DNA from: Tetradesmus obliquus
Taxonomy: Eukaryota; Chlorophyta; Chlorophyceae; Sphaeropleales; Scenedesmaceae
Assembly: GCA_030272155.1 (NCBI GenBank)
Contig: CP126197.1
Location: 558,001 to 622,000 of the forward strand
Direction of reading: 5' to 3'
Length of the DNA stretch: 64,000 nucleotides
This document shows positions 1 to 10,476 of this stretch, one piece after another. Each line of letters starts with the position of its first letter. Position 1 is the stretch's first letter. The position numbers and the translations under genes are program-made. A model generated the notes under the pieces. That model was not told the DNA's origin. It saw only the letters and a list, made by a program, of their open reading frames with translations, and ran no database searches.

Positions 1-962
1 ACTTCACATCGCGGATGCTGGCTGCACCAGGTGGGCGCATTGTCATATAACATATCATATAACATGTCATATGACACCTAATCCGGTCACAATGTGGTTA
101 CACACGTGCATCCGTTTGAAAGTGCCTTCAGGTTGCTGGTTGGGCATGCTTGCTGCTTGTCAGCAGAAAAAACATTGGACGATCAGGCACAGCTGGGCAA
201 GTGCCCATATTGCATGCCAACCCAGCAGGCAACTGGAGTTTAGCATCAAATACCACAGGAAAATCAATTCAAACGCTGCATCTGCTGGTCCTGGCGTGCT
301 GACCTGCAGGCGATGACGTGACCAGCACCTGGCCGCTGAACCAGCCTGCCTTTGGGGGATATGCCAAGATGAAGGGCACCAGCATGGTGAGGCTACTCAG
401 TTGTATATATTGTTTTGATGTTGTTGTCAATAGTTTGAATATTGTTGTTGATATGTTTGGACGTTCAAGATGAAGGGCACCAGCATAGTGAGGCTTGAGT
501 TTACCACACACTCAAGGCGCTGCAGCAGCGTAAGCACCAGAAAGCACCGTGCTTTGTGCATTTGACATCGGTATAACTGTTGTTCTGTCGCGCTGATGTG
601 TTCCCACATGCACCAGAAAGAATAATGCATTGTGCAGCTTATGTTAACATTTCTGCTGTACTGCCCTGCTGCTGTGCTCCCGCCTGCACCATCCACAGGC
701 TTGTCCCCACATCAGCGGCATCGCTGCGCTGTGCTACGCATCCGGCGTCTGCAAGAGCAGCAGCAGCAGTGAGCTGGAAAAGGTGGTGGCCCCTGCAGTG
801 GCCTACAACCAGGCTGTCAGCTTCTACCGTTATAACAATGACCCGCTTACAAACCCCTTGCCAGACAAGTACTATGGCTATATGGCATGGGGGCGGCAGT
901 TTTGGGGGCAGGAGCAGGGCGACTGGTACCCCGCAGGACTGTCGCTGCCATCTCTGCAGTGA
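1..962 (+). CDS. Subtilisin-like serine protease, C-terminal part (partial at window start)
   Basis: Three exons are visible: up to base 30, 310-386 and 699-962, with phases that join cleanly. The joined frame reads LAAPGDDV, then GTSMACPHISGIAAL, the catalytic-serine block of peptidase family S8, which hydrolyses peptide bonds with an Asp-His-Ser triad. The Asp and His exons lie off the left edge. After the Ser block come about 70 residues rich in Tyr, Trp and Asn, ending in the stop at 960-962. No Pro-rich hinge follows, unlike the second subtilase at 17947-23967. A copy of the Ser-exon 3' end plus donor sits in the next intron (465-502), and copies of the stop-codon region follow the gene. 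Family assignment is firm; the substrate is unknown. Confidence 0.8.
363..502 (+). repeat. Duplicated exon end plus splice donor of the subtilase
   Basis: The segment encoding KMKGTSM followed by the donor GTGAGG at 363-393 recurs about 102 bases downstream at 465-495 inside the intron. The copy has one change, G to A, just before the donor. Two competing donors therefore exist around the catalytic serine codon. Confidence 0.8.
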
Positions 963-1292
963 CATTGACTCGATATCTGAAATTTGGGTGACAGCTGGAA
1001 GCTAGGCGGCACCCTCCTGGCCTGTTGCTGCCATCTCTGCAGTGACAGCTGCAAGTTGAGTGGTACTCCGCAGGACTGTCACTGCCATCCTGGCAGTGAC
1101 ATTGACTTAAGGTTCGAAATCCAATTGACAGCTGGAAGCTAGGCTGGCCTGTTGCTGCCATCTCTGCAGTGACGGCTGCCAGCGTAGCAGCTAGTTGGTA
1201 CCCCTTTGGACTGTTGCTGCCATCCCTGCAGTGAAAGCTGCAAGCACGGTGGTTCGCCCGGCCTAGTGCTGCCATCTCTGCAGTGGCCGATG
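940..1292 (+). repeat. Tandem copies of the subtilase stop-codon region
   Basis: The motif GCTGCCATCTCTGCAGTGA, which contains the natural stop, recurs with small changes near 948, 1027, 1080, 1153, 1217 and 1268. Spacing is irregular (roughly 50-80 bases). It looks like repeated local duplication of the end of the last exon and the 3' UTR. Confidence 0.7.
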
Positions 1293-2201
1293 CCGGCTGT
1301 TTTGCAAGTAGCGGTTGCCGGCTTGTGTATTTCATGTGGAAGTACAGCAGATGGGCAGGATGGCGATAGCAGCAGTGCTGGTGTGTCCAGGCTCTGCAGG
1401 GGTTTAAGTGTCTGCTGCTTGTGCCCTGTGTGGCAGCCCTCCCTCTTGAGGGCATGCCGCAGTGAAGGATGCTGTGCTAAGCAGCGGCAGCAGCAGCAGC
1501 AAGGCAGAACAGATACTCTGCGAGTCACCCACGCAACAGCGGCTGTTCATGGTCAGCTGACCAGCAGCGAGCTTGATCAGGCAGAGGCGCCCCTTGATAA
1601 TTGCAATGTCTCGGTATGTTTCGATTTGTCTGGTCAGTAGTTGATGCGCTACTTGCAAGGAGCTTTCCTTTCTGACTCTCACATGCACATATGCACAGCT
1701 GACCATGCCATGTCCATGATGGACAGGTGAATGCCCACTGAACTCGAGTGTGTGCAGCACTGCGGCAGAGCTTGAAGCAAAGCTGATGATAGCTGCGATA
1801 CATACTGCGATCTCAGCTGTTGTGTGACAAGGCCGGAGCATGAAAAAACAGGGTGCATGCACTGGTGTGACCAGGTTGTGACCAGGGACCGACCATGAAT
1901 GGCGCTAGGGCGCTAAATCAGCAGAATTACTCATACTTCTATTTATGTTGAATCCCAACTCGATGCTGATCTCAGATATCCGAGCAATGAACGGAAGTTG
2001 GGTACTAGCACCTCGGTGGCTTTCGGCTTTGAGCGCCTCAGCTCCACCCTGCAAAGCAGCGCTTGCACGTTCGTGCAGTCTCAAGTCATTACTTTATCAA
2101 GTTATTTATATTTGAAGGTGTAGACCTCGACCTTCACGCACGGGACCTGTAAAACTGCGGAGGCGCACAAACGGCAATCTCGTACACTAGAGGCTGCAGC
2201 G
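1293..2201. other. Intergenic stretch, no supported gene
   Basis: Only overlapping low-quality reading frames occur here, with no family motif and no start or splice context I can defend. It should hold the 3' UTR of the subtilase and the promoter of the epimerase-like gene. A short CAG-rich patch lies near 1486-1502. Confidence 0.5.
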
Positions 2202-3495
2202 ATGTTCAAGCATCGCTGCCTTCATATAATACTTCTGAACGCTTTTATACTTCATTCAGCAGGTAAAGGAGCAATGCAGCGGGAGGGGAGGCAGGTGCCT
2301 TGGCAGCACCAAGTTGGTGCTGTACTGCTCTACAGTGTTGTCCCAGCACAGCCCACCACCTGCCCTTTTCCGAGTCAAGGTGGCATAATATTACATACTA
2401 CCTGCCAATATTCGCTCGATGCAGGAAGCTATGTAGCTCAGGCCAGCAACACCAGCCACATATCATCATCATCATCATCATCATCAGCAGCAGCACCTGC
2501 CCGCGGCAGACCTCCTGCCCTCGCTGCTGCTGCTGGCAGAGACCTGCGGCAGACAGTGTGCCAGTGGCAGCAGGACATCATTAAGTTCATGACGCAGCAC
2601 GGCATCAATGCAGCAACTGGCGGCCCAGTGCCTCAGCTGCTGCGGGATGGATCTGCTGGGCCAGCAAGCGAGGTTGGGCTGGTGCAGACAGCGCGGCAGT
2701 GCTACAGCTTCTACAAGTGAGTCATAGCGCTGCTGGCCCCTGACAAAGGTTGATGTGCTGTGAAAAGTGCACATGTGCACAAACACACACAGCAGACATT
2801 GCCAAAGGGTCTACAAGTGAGTCACTGCAGATGAGTTTTGGCACAGGGATTGTTTCTTCATAGTAAGCACAGGTGCACAAGGGCACAAAACACTGCAGAG
2901 CCAACACAGCACGCATGTTTGGTGGGTGGCAGCAGATGCTTGGATTGGGTGGTAGTGGGTGGCAGCATATGCTTTAATTGGGTGGTAGTGGGCGGCAGCA
3001 GATGCTTTAATTGGTGGTAGTGGGCGGCAGCATATGCTTTAATTGGGTGGTAGTGGGCGGCAGCAGATGCTTTAATTGGGTGGTAGTGGGCGGCAGCAGA
3101 TGCTTTAATTGGGCTGCGTTGGTTGAGCCCATGTCGCTATGACGGCAGCTGCTCTAAGCCTTTCAATGGTTGAATGCCCCATCAAATTTCATGTTCATAA
3201 TGTCATACATGCATGACATGACCATGGCGAAGTAAACCTTACCAAACAACATGCCACCTGCTGCTGCCACGTGATGCAGCTTTGCCTTACATGGCGTGCA
3301 GCAGCAACGTACGTCTGCTGCTGCACAGGGCCTGTGTGGCTTCATGCTGCAGCACATGAGGGACCCCAAAAGCGGCATGTTTGTGTGGCAGGTGTCGCGG
3401 GATGGAGCTACTGTCACCAACAGCAGCATCAGCATCATGGGCCAGTGGTTTGCGCGTGAGTCGCATGCAAGCAGGCAGGCAGGCAGGCAAGCAAG

Positions 3496-3559
<64 letters not shown>

Positions 3560-4035
3560 TCCAGTGCCAGGTCAGCCAGGGCCAGGCGTGGACAACACAT
3601 GGCAGAGTTGTCAACCGGCCGCAAGTTGCGTGCGCTGCAGCAACACAGCAATGCCCAGGCAATACATTAGATCGCCATTGGTAGCCAGCATGATCTTGCC
3701 AGCATGTTCATGCCCTGACTAAGCTTCTATTGACGTACGCTGTCGTCGTGTCTGTTGTGTTGTGCAGTAAACGCTCTGGCGGCCAGGGCCCTGTACCTCA
3801 ACACCTCAGCAGCCAGGGCAGACGCGCTGTCAGTATTCAGCGTAGTGGACGCATGGGCTCACATCAGCTCAGCACAAGGCGGCGGATACAGTGAAGCTGC
3901 CAGCAGACCAGCCATGGATGCTTTTCAGATCACCACCGCAAGCAGCAGTGTAGCTAGCTACAACGCTAATTACACTGCTGGCAATGGCAGCCTGCTGCAA
4001 AGTGCGAGTGAGAGGGGTGCTATGATGCCTACAGG

Positions 4036-4108
<73 letters not shown>

Positions 4109-4849
4109 GGCTTTTCCCGCAGCACCAACAGCTTGATGAATGGCATCATAGCGCTGCACACGCTGCACCGTGCAACACACAACAAAGTGGTTACAGCTCG
4201 GCTTCTGGAGCTGCTGTCCATCCTGTGTGACAAGGCAGTGGTGGAAAATAACATATATTTGAATTACGACGCCAGCTGGAGGCCAGTTGGCAATGGTCAA
4301 ATGCCGGTCAACATGGTCAAATATGATCAAAGTTTGCAGCTGCCGTGGGTGGTGGCAGATGCCTTGCAGGACCTTGCAGCTGCAGGGGCTCTGCCAGTGA
4401 CACATGCTGAGCAATGCATTGCAAAAATGGAAGGGGTTGCTGCAAAAGCGTTGCAGCTAGGGCTAGATCAGCAGTATGGCGGTGTGTTTGAACATGGATT
4501 GCTGCCGCATCAGCCAGGAAAAGGCAGCAACAAGATGTGGTTTGTACAGTGTGAGGCCATAAATGCACTGCAGTGGCTGGCCATCCGCGCAGGGAGAAGT
4601 TCAGGTTCAGATTCTTCACTGCGAAGTTCATATGAGCAGCTGCTGCAGCGCACCGTGAACTTCACGGCTGCTGCGCTGTATGACTTGAAGTTCGGTGAGA
4701 TGTTCACGCGTGCCACGCGAGGAGGCCTCCCAGTGCCGAATGGCCTGCTGCAGTCTTTTGTGAAAGGGGAGAACTGGAAAGGTGCTTACCACAGTGGCCG
4801 GATGGTGGTCAACTTGCAGCGCTGGCGCAACAGCTGGTGTACAGAGTGA
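2202..4849 (+). CDS. N-acylglucosamine 2-epimerase (AGE) family protein with signal peptide
   Basis: Exons 2202-2262, 2425-2716, 3280-3455 and 3768-4849 join in phase to 536 residues. AGE-family enzymes are alpha/alpha-barrel sugar epimerases or isomerases acting on N-acyl-glucosamine, cellobiose or related sugars. Family landmarks seen are a GMFVWQVSRDG-like strand, a conserved helix with MNGIIALH, the WRP motif, NKMWFVQCEA (about residue 431) and the C-terminal WKGAYHSGR (about residue 514). Residues 1-20, MFKHRCLHIILLNAFILHSA, look like a cleavable signal peptide, which is unusual because known AGE enzymes are cytosolic. A Ser run (about 33-40) and a 21-residue Ala run (about 267-287, from CAG repeats) are insertions. 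The start was chosen because the signal peptide exon joins exon 2 in phase. The exact substrate cannot be told. Confidence 0.75.
2706..2831 (+). repeat. Duplicated exon end plus donor in the epimerase-like gene
   Basis: TCTACAAGTGAGTCA, the end of exon 2 with its donor at 2710-2724, recurs at 2811-2825 in the intron. The copy is about 101 bases downstream. Confidence 0.7.
2919..3113. repeat. Minisatellite, 33-base unit
   Basis: Five to six head-to-tail copies of a unit containing GGTGGTAGTGGGCGGCAGCA and GATGCTTTAATT. It lies inside an intron of the epimerase-like gene. Copies differ mainly at CAGATGC versus CATATGC. Confidence 0.9.
3471..3559. repeat. GGCA tetranucleotide microsatellite
   Basis: About 22 copies of GGCA with one GCAA interruption near 3489-3496, starting 14 bases after a splice donor and lying within the intron 3456-3767. 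Long open frames of alternating QAGR or PACL residues here are artefacts of the repeat. Confidence 0.95.
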
Positions 4850-6756
4850 CTGTTACTGTTGATTTGAAGGTTTGACAACATTTGTGGCTGAGCCCTGGCA
4901 GGCCTGCCTAGACAGGCAGCCGCAGCGACTGCAAAATGCAGCAACTGCCAGCGTTTGCATTTATACAGCACTGCATTGCATGGCATTGCTTGCATGTCTT
5001 ACCAGTTACCAGTTACCAGTTACCAAATTAGGGCCACAAGCCCACCCACTAAGGAGCCAGACAAGGCTCATGGGGTCCAGAAAGCACAAAACAAAAACAC
5101 AGACACTAAGCGTCGGAGACCTCAACAAGCTCAGAGTACTTAGTCTCTGAAGCACTAGACTCAGCCGGAAAAAAACCAATCATCTCAGGATCGTTCCGAA
5201 TCAAGAAGCAGTGATGTTACAAGCGCATTCACTTTATTTCTTTGCATTCACTTTGTTCTTTGCATTACTCTGCATTGTTGAGCATACAATTCAATACACT
5301 AAATGAAGACCACAACAGTGGATCACACTGGAATCGGTTGCATTTCATGACAACGTTTACAAGTTTACAAGTCCTACGCGTCGGAGGCTTTTCATGACAA
5401 CGCATCACCTTGGATAATTGGCTGCTTTGACCTGTGGATGATGCCGGCAAGCCGGCGCAAGCAGGCAGCGCTTATGACAGCAAATAATGCTGTGCCTGTC
5501 AGTCCCATGTGCCAGCCTGTGTCGTTATCGGTGTGTTATCCTTCCTCCAGAAAGGATCTATCTGGTCTTGGCTGGATGTCATTGCCCTGAACTTGAACAT
5601 TGACCCGCGGTTACACACTTCAACACCACGTCACCAACGTACATTGCCTGGCTATATCGAAACTAACGTCTTGCAAAAGTTATCACAACAAGTAGCACAT
5701 GAGAGGTGCTTACTGAAGTGTGCACCAGGTCGGCAGTGGACTCTGCTGCAGCAGCCGACAATGCACACAAGAATGCACATAACACAGCTGCAGTTGCTTG
5801 GTGAACCAAGATTCAGCCTGCACCCATAGACTGATCGGCCTACACTGAATATGCTGCAGCACATCTGCCTCCCAGTCTCTGCCATACAACATAGTCCTTG
5901 AAAGTATCCCACTGAGTGCCCTCCACTGCATTGAGCGATGCAGCACAGCGCCTTGGGACTGGTGCCATCAACTGAAGGCCAGCACCGTGCACAGCTGCAA
6001 TGTTGTTGTAACACACCTGTGCTGCCTACCACCTGACATCGTTACTGCTCATTGTGCCTTGTGTGTGCAGTGCCCCCGCGCCGCATGCACAGCTGCACTG
6101 TAGGAAACACATGCTGTGATACCTACCACTGAAAACCTTCGCTGCTCACCGTGCAATTGCCACTAACATGCCCACCCATGCAGCCAAAGCCATTATGCCA
6201 AGTATGCACGCGTTGCATTGCACCTCCGTCTACATGCAGCATGCCGCATGCCTCTCGACCGAGAGATGAGCTCATCCAAACATGTCTAAAATCCTTTTCA
6301 CCGCCATGATCTCTCAAGGACTGTCTACGGCATTCCCAAAAAGAGTACAACTCTTGTAAAATCATGCATGCCAAACCTCCAAGCCACCAAACCATGGCCT
6401 TTAGTCCTCCTGGTGTTAGCTTTGCATGTAAGTGGCAGCTCAGCAGAGTACGGTGATGCAGCACTGCTGGTGACGTGACGCAGTGCCGAACCCAACACCC
6501 ACAAACATACTAGCCAGATTGATGCATGCAGCAACCGAAGCACCCCACCCTTGCAACTGCACCATCGAGGTCCATGCAAGCAGCACCTGACGCATTTCAA
6601 CCCACGGCTGCACCAGCCAAGTTGATGCAAGCACAATCTGATGAAACCCGCACCCTGCAGCTGTACTAGCAAGTCGAGCAGCTTGCAACACCAAGCATCG
6701 CCCACTACCCATGTATCCTTTCTCCAGGATATCAGAAAGCCAAGCGGAAGTCCACT

Positions 6757-6893
6757 CCATTGCCTCGCTGCTACAGCTTCCACTCTGTTAACTCGCTGCT
6801 ACAGCTGCTACTCCATGTCCTCGCTGCCACAGCCGCACGCCGCTGCCACGCTGCTACAGCCGCCACTCCATTGCCTCGCTGCTACAGCTTCAT
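6757..6893. repeat. Imperfect minisatellite, CTCGCTGCTACAGC-like unit
   Basis: About five diverged copies of a unit of roughly 25-30 bases containing TGCCTCGCTGCTACAGC, followed directly by the TGATGG tract. It gives long Ala/Thr-rich frames that are not genes. Confidence 0.75.
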
Positions 6894-6902
6894 TGGTACA
6901 CA

Positions 6903-7110
6903 CGGTGATGTGATGGTGATGGTGAAAATGATGATGGTGGTGGTGATGATGATGATGATGATGATGACAATGTTGATGGTGATGATGCTGATGATGATGG
7001 TCATGCGGCAGCTGCTGACAATGATGGTGCTGCTGCTGCTGCTGCTGCAGCAGCTGATGACGGTGATGACATTGATGATGATGGTGTTGATGCTGATGGT
7101 GAAGTTCGTG
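6903..7110. repeat. GATGAT/GGTGAT microsatellite
   Basis: An impure tract of GATGAT and GGTGAT units with an internal CTG block near 7029-7052. The Met-rich and His-rich frames here come from the repeat. Confidence 0.85.
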
Positions 7111-7987
7111 AACATGTTGATTTTGTGAAGAGCCAACCATGCTGATAGAACCGCGGTACACACTGTACGCGCAAAACACGTGCATGCTTGCTGGAACTGC
7201 ACACGCCTCATAATGCTTGCAATGCAGCTCTGTGCATGGCGCAGCAGTGAAGGCGTGCATGCATGCGGTGCTGCTGACCCACAGCACAGCGCAGCACAGC
7301 ACAACACAGCACAGCACTCGGTGACTGGTACATGCATCAAGCAGTATGCCGGTACAGCAGGCCACCTTTGCAGTAGCATGCCTCTTCTTTGTGACAGACC
7401 TGCTGACACGCTTATTTCATCTATGAAGTGTGTCTATGCAAACCAAACATGAGATATTTATTATACACCTATCACGTGTATGTATAGCTCAAGCAGCCAA
7501 ATGTCTACCATACAAGACTGTCTTTGTGACAGTTGAGTCTGTATAAGCCACTACAACACACCATGTATCCCAGAACTTGAACCTGCCACAGGCAGCAGTC
7601 CAACTCTTTACGCATGCAGCAGTGAATCTCAACATAGGTGTGCACCCACTGTTTTCTTCATGCCAGCCCCATCAGTCACTGAAACCTAGGCAAAGCTTGC
7701 CTGCCAACCACACCAAGCACACCAAAGGCAACCAGGATCCATAACATTGTGCGCCCTTGTTTATTTCACACTCCAAACATCATCATGGGTACTGTGCGCT
7801 GATCAACCACAGCACTCGTGCCATAACCCGCAAAGCATTGCATGTACCGTGACTACTATGCTTCAGCTCTTCAGTCAACCATGGTTGCCGCATTGAACTT
7901 GATGCTGCCAGTGAACCTCAAACAGCACATGTGTGTCTGTGTACACGCCAGCTTGTCATGCAGCGCACGAGGTTCAGCACAGCACCT

Positions 7988-8992
7988 TCAGTAAAACCTA
8001 AACGCCATGCTTTGCCTGCTTCCGTCAGTCAGCCTCAGCAGCACCAGCCAACAGCTGCCCCTGCTGCCGCCCACTGGCATGCTCGCATTCAATACCAAAC
8101 TACTGCGCCCCGCAGTACACGACTCCCCAAGACCACCACCACCACCAGCAGCAGCAGCAGCAGCATCAGCATTCGATGCTGGCTCCAATTTAACCCAGCC
8201 AGATGCCTGGCATACTATCTTATGCTGGTATATCAGCTTCACACCCATACCTGCAGAGCTGCTGCCCCTGCTGCATGAAAAGACCTGGATCCCCTCTGGA
8301 GGGCAGACTGACGTGTTATTGTTGTTATTTGACGTGTTATTTGCGGCTGCAGCAGCTGCAGTGCGTGGTCCAGCCAGCCGAAAGGGTAGCGCCACAAGTG
8401 CATTGGCAGGCACCTGCCAGCGCCTGCTGTGCATGCGCAGCGCCCACCTGCAGTTCAAAACACAAGCCATGCAAGCATCAGAACCCTGGTTCGACCCTTG
8501 CAAGCATCAGAAGCAAAAAAACAAGTCATGCAGGCATCAGGAGCAATGTACAAGTCATGCAGGCATCAGCAGCAAGCACAACAACCTGAGGCCATGCTCG
8601 CTCGTCCCTAGTAAAGAACACAAGGACAGGTATGGAAAGGACCTGAAAAAATGTCAGTATTTACAACTGATTCTCATAAACATGCCACCCACCTGCAGGA
8701 GGGCGTGGGGCTGCCTGGTGAGGTGCTGCTGTTGCCTGCTGAGTAAGGAAGTAAAGGACAGGTTTGAAAAGCACCTGGAAAAATGGCAGTAACCACAACT
8801 GATTCCCATAAACTTATGCCACCCACCTGCAGGAGTAGGTGGGCGCGAATGGTGAGGTGCTGCTGTTGCCTGCTTGGTATGGCTCCAGCCCTCTGCTGCT
8901 GTTGCAGGTGCATGCGGTGCGTGCTGGATTGAGGCAGTACTATTGCTCGGCTGTGCATACACTGCTGGCACATGTGCCACAGGGGCTGCACG

Positions 8993-9077
<85 letters not shown>

Positions 9078-10438
9078 AGGCACGCAGGCAGGCAGGAAGG
9101 CACGCAGGCAGGCAGGAAGGCACGCAGGCAGGCAGGAAGGCACGCAGGTTGTGTAAGCAGTGGCAGCATCACAGACAGGTGAGCTGTGATAGTAGGCTGT
9201 GCACATGTGCTACTGAAGCTGCTGGAGGCAGCAAAGGATGGGCCAGCAGCAGCAGCAGCAGCAACAGCAGCACAGACAGGTCAGCTGCAGCATCGAGGCT
9301 GGGAACGGCCTGAAGAGCTGCCGCCGCACTGCGGATGAATGCACTGTCTGTGTTTACCCGTTGCTGCAGCACACAGCATACACTAGGCAGCATGCAGCAC
9401 AAGATACAAACACACATGCAAACACCTGCCAGCAGCTGTTGTTTTCAGATTGCCTGGTTGCAGCCGAAGCTGCTAAGCGTGCCGGCGGCCTCACCTTGGG
9501 CTGGGTGGTGGGTTGGGTGGTGGGCTTGGCTGGCTGCCGTCGATCGCGCGAGGCAGCCCACAGCCCTGGCAGAGTCCACATGACAGCAGACAGCCCAATC
9601 CCTGAGGCCCCATGCCAGCTGTGTCATTATCATTGCGGCATTTGCCTTGTATGTTGGCTGCCACGAAGCAGGATGCATCGCTGTCAAAGCAGCCAGGGCT
9701 GTTGCTGACTTGGCGGCACACTCCACATGACAGCTGGCAGCGAGCCAGCATGTCAAGCTGTGTGTCACACTGCCCTGAGATGGCCCTGGCTCTTCAGTCT
9801 GTGTCCAGATCGCTGCAGTCGGGTGCACTGAAGGGCACTGGCCGGCAGGTGGTGGTGGTGACTGCACACATTTCGAGCTGTAGGTCGATGGTGGGCGCCT
9901 GTAGCACGCAGCACGCAACACGATGCATTAGCAGAATGCAGTGCCAAGTCATTGGTGTTAGGATCCACATGTCTGCAAACCGTCCTTATTGCAGCATCAA
10001 CTTGCTTGAAGCCATGCTGCAATCTGCACTGGCGTTGATGCCTACCCGTGGTTTAATGAAGTGACGCTTGTGTGCTGCTGCAAGTGCTAGTCATGCGTCA
10101 TCTGAAACATTGTGCGGACCACTGATGTGACACATGACAATTACTGCATGCGCAGTTGAAGCTCTTTGCATTTGTGACTACCCAACAATGCGTGCAGGCG
10201 CAGGTCGTACACAGCATCAGATGTGCAAGGCGCTCACCGGTGGCCGTTGGTCCATCATAGACACATTCGCCTCAGCCCTGAAGTTGCTGTTGCAGCGCGG
10301 GCAGACCTGCTTGTAAGACCAGTGCTGTACATCTGACCGGAAAACGAACCTGAAAAGGTTGAAAAGCGTGGGGTCCCTTGCCAGCAGGCGATGCATGCTG
10401 ATGATGCCGTCATTCATGTCATTGCGGCACGTGCTCTG

Positions 10439-10476
<38 letters not shown>

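Larger units (their letters stand above)
4850..7987. other. Convergent intergenic region with repeats, no supported gene
   Basis: This lies between the 3' ends of the epimerase-like gene (+) and the metalloprotease (-). No reading frame shows a family motif or a convincing splice structure. TTACCAG is repeated near 4999-5024, and a minisatellite and a TGATGG-type microsatellite occupy 6757-7110. The rest should be 3' UTRs and spacer. Confidence 0.45.

Noticed and set aside
2919-3113. Regularly spaced repeats considered as a CRISPR array
   Set aside because: Units are contiguous with no unique spacers; it is a eukaryotic intronic minisatellite.
3295-3722. Long overlapping frames of Gln-Ala-Gly-Arg and Pro-Ala-Cys-Leu repeats
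   Set aside because: Pure products of the GGCA microsatellite in all frames; they do not join to any exon and the repeat sits in an intron.
6810-7365. His-rich and Met-rich frames that might suggest a metal-binding protein
   Set aside because: Generated by the GATGAT/GGTGAT microsatellite; both strands are open only because of the repeat.
8490-8515. GGTTCGACCC-like sequence resembling a tRNA T-loop
   Set aside because: No acceptor stem, D arm or anticodon arm can be formed around it; no other tRNA candidate was convincing.
8007-8792. 261-codon plus-strand frame
   Set aside because: It overlaps the minus-strand last exon of the metalloprotease, which has better composition and ends in a natural stop; the plus frame has no domain and runs through the tandem repeat.
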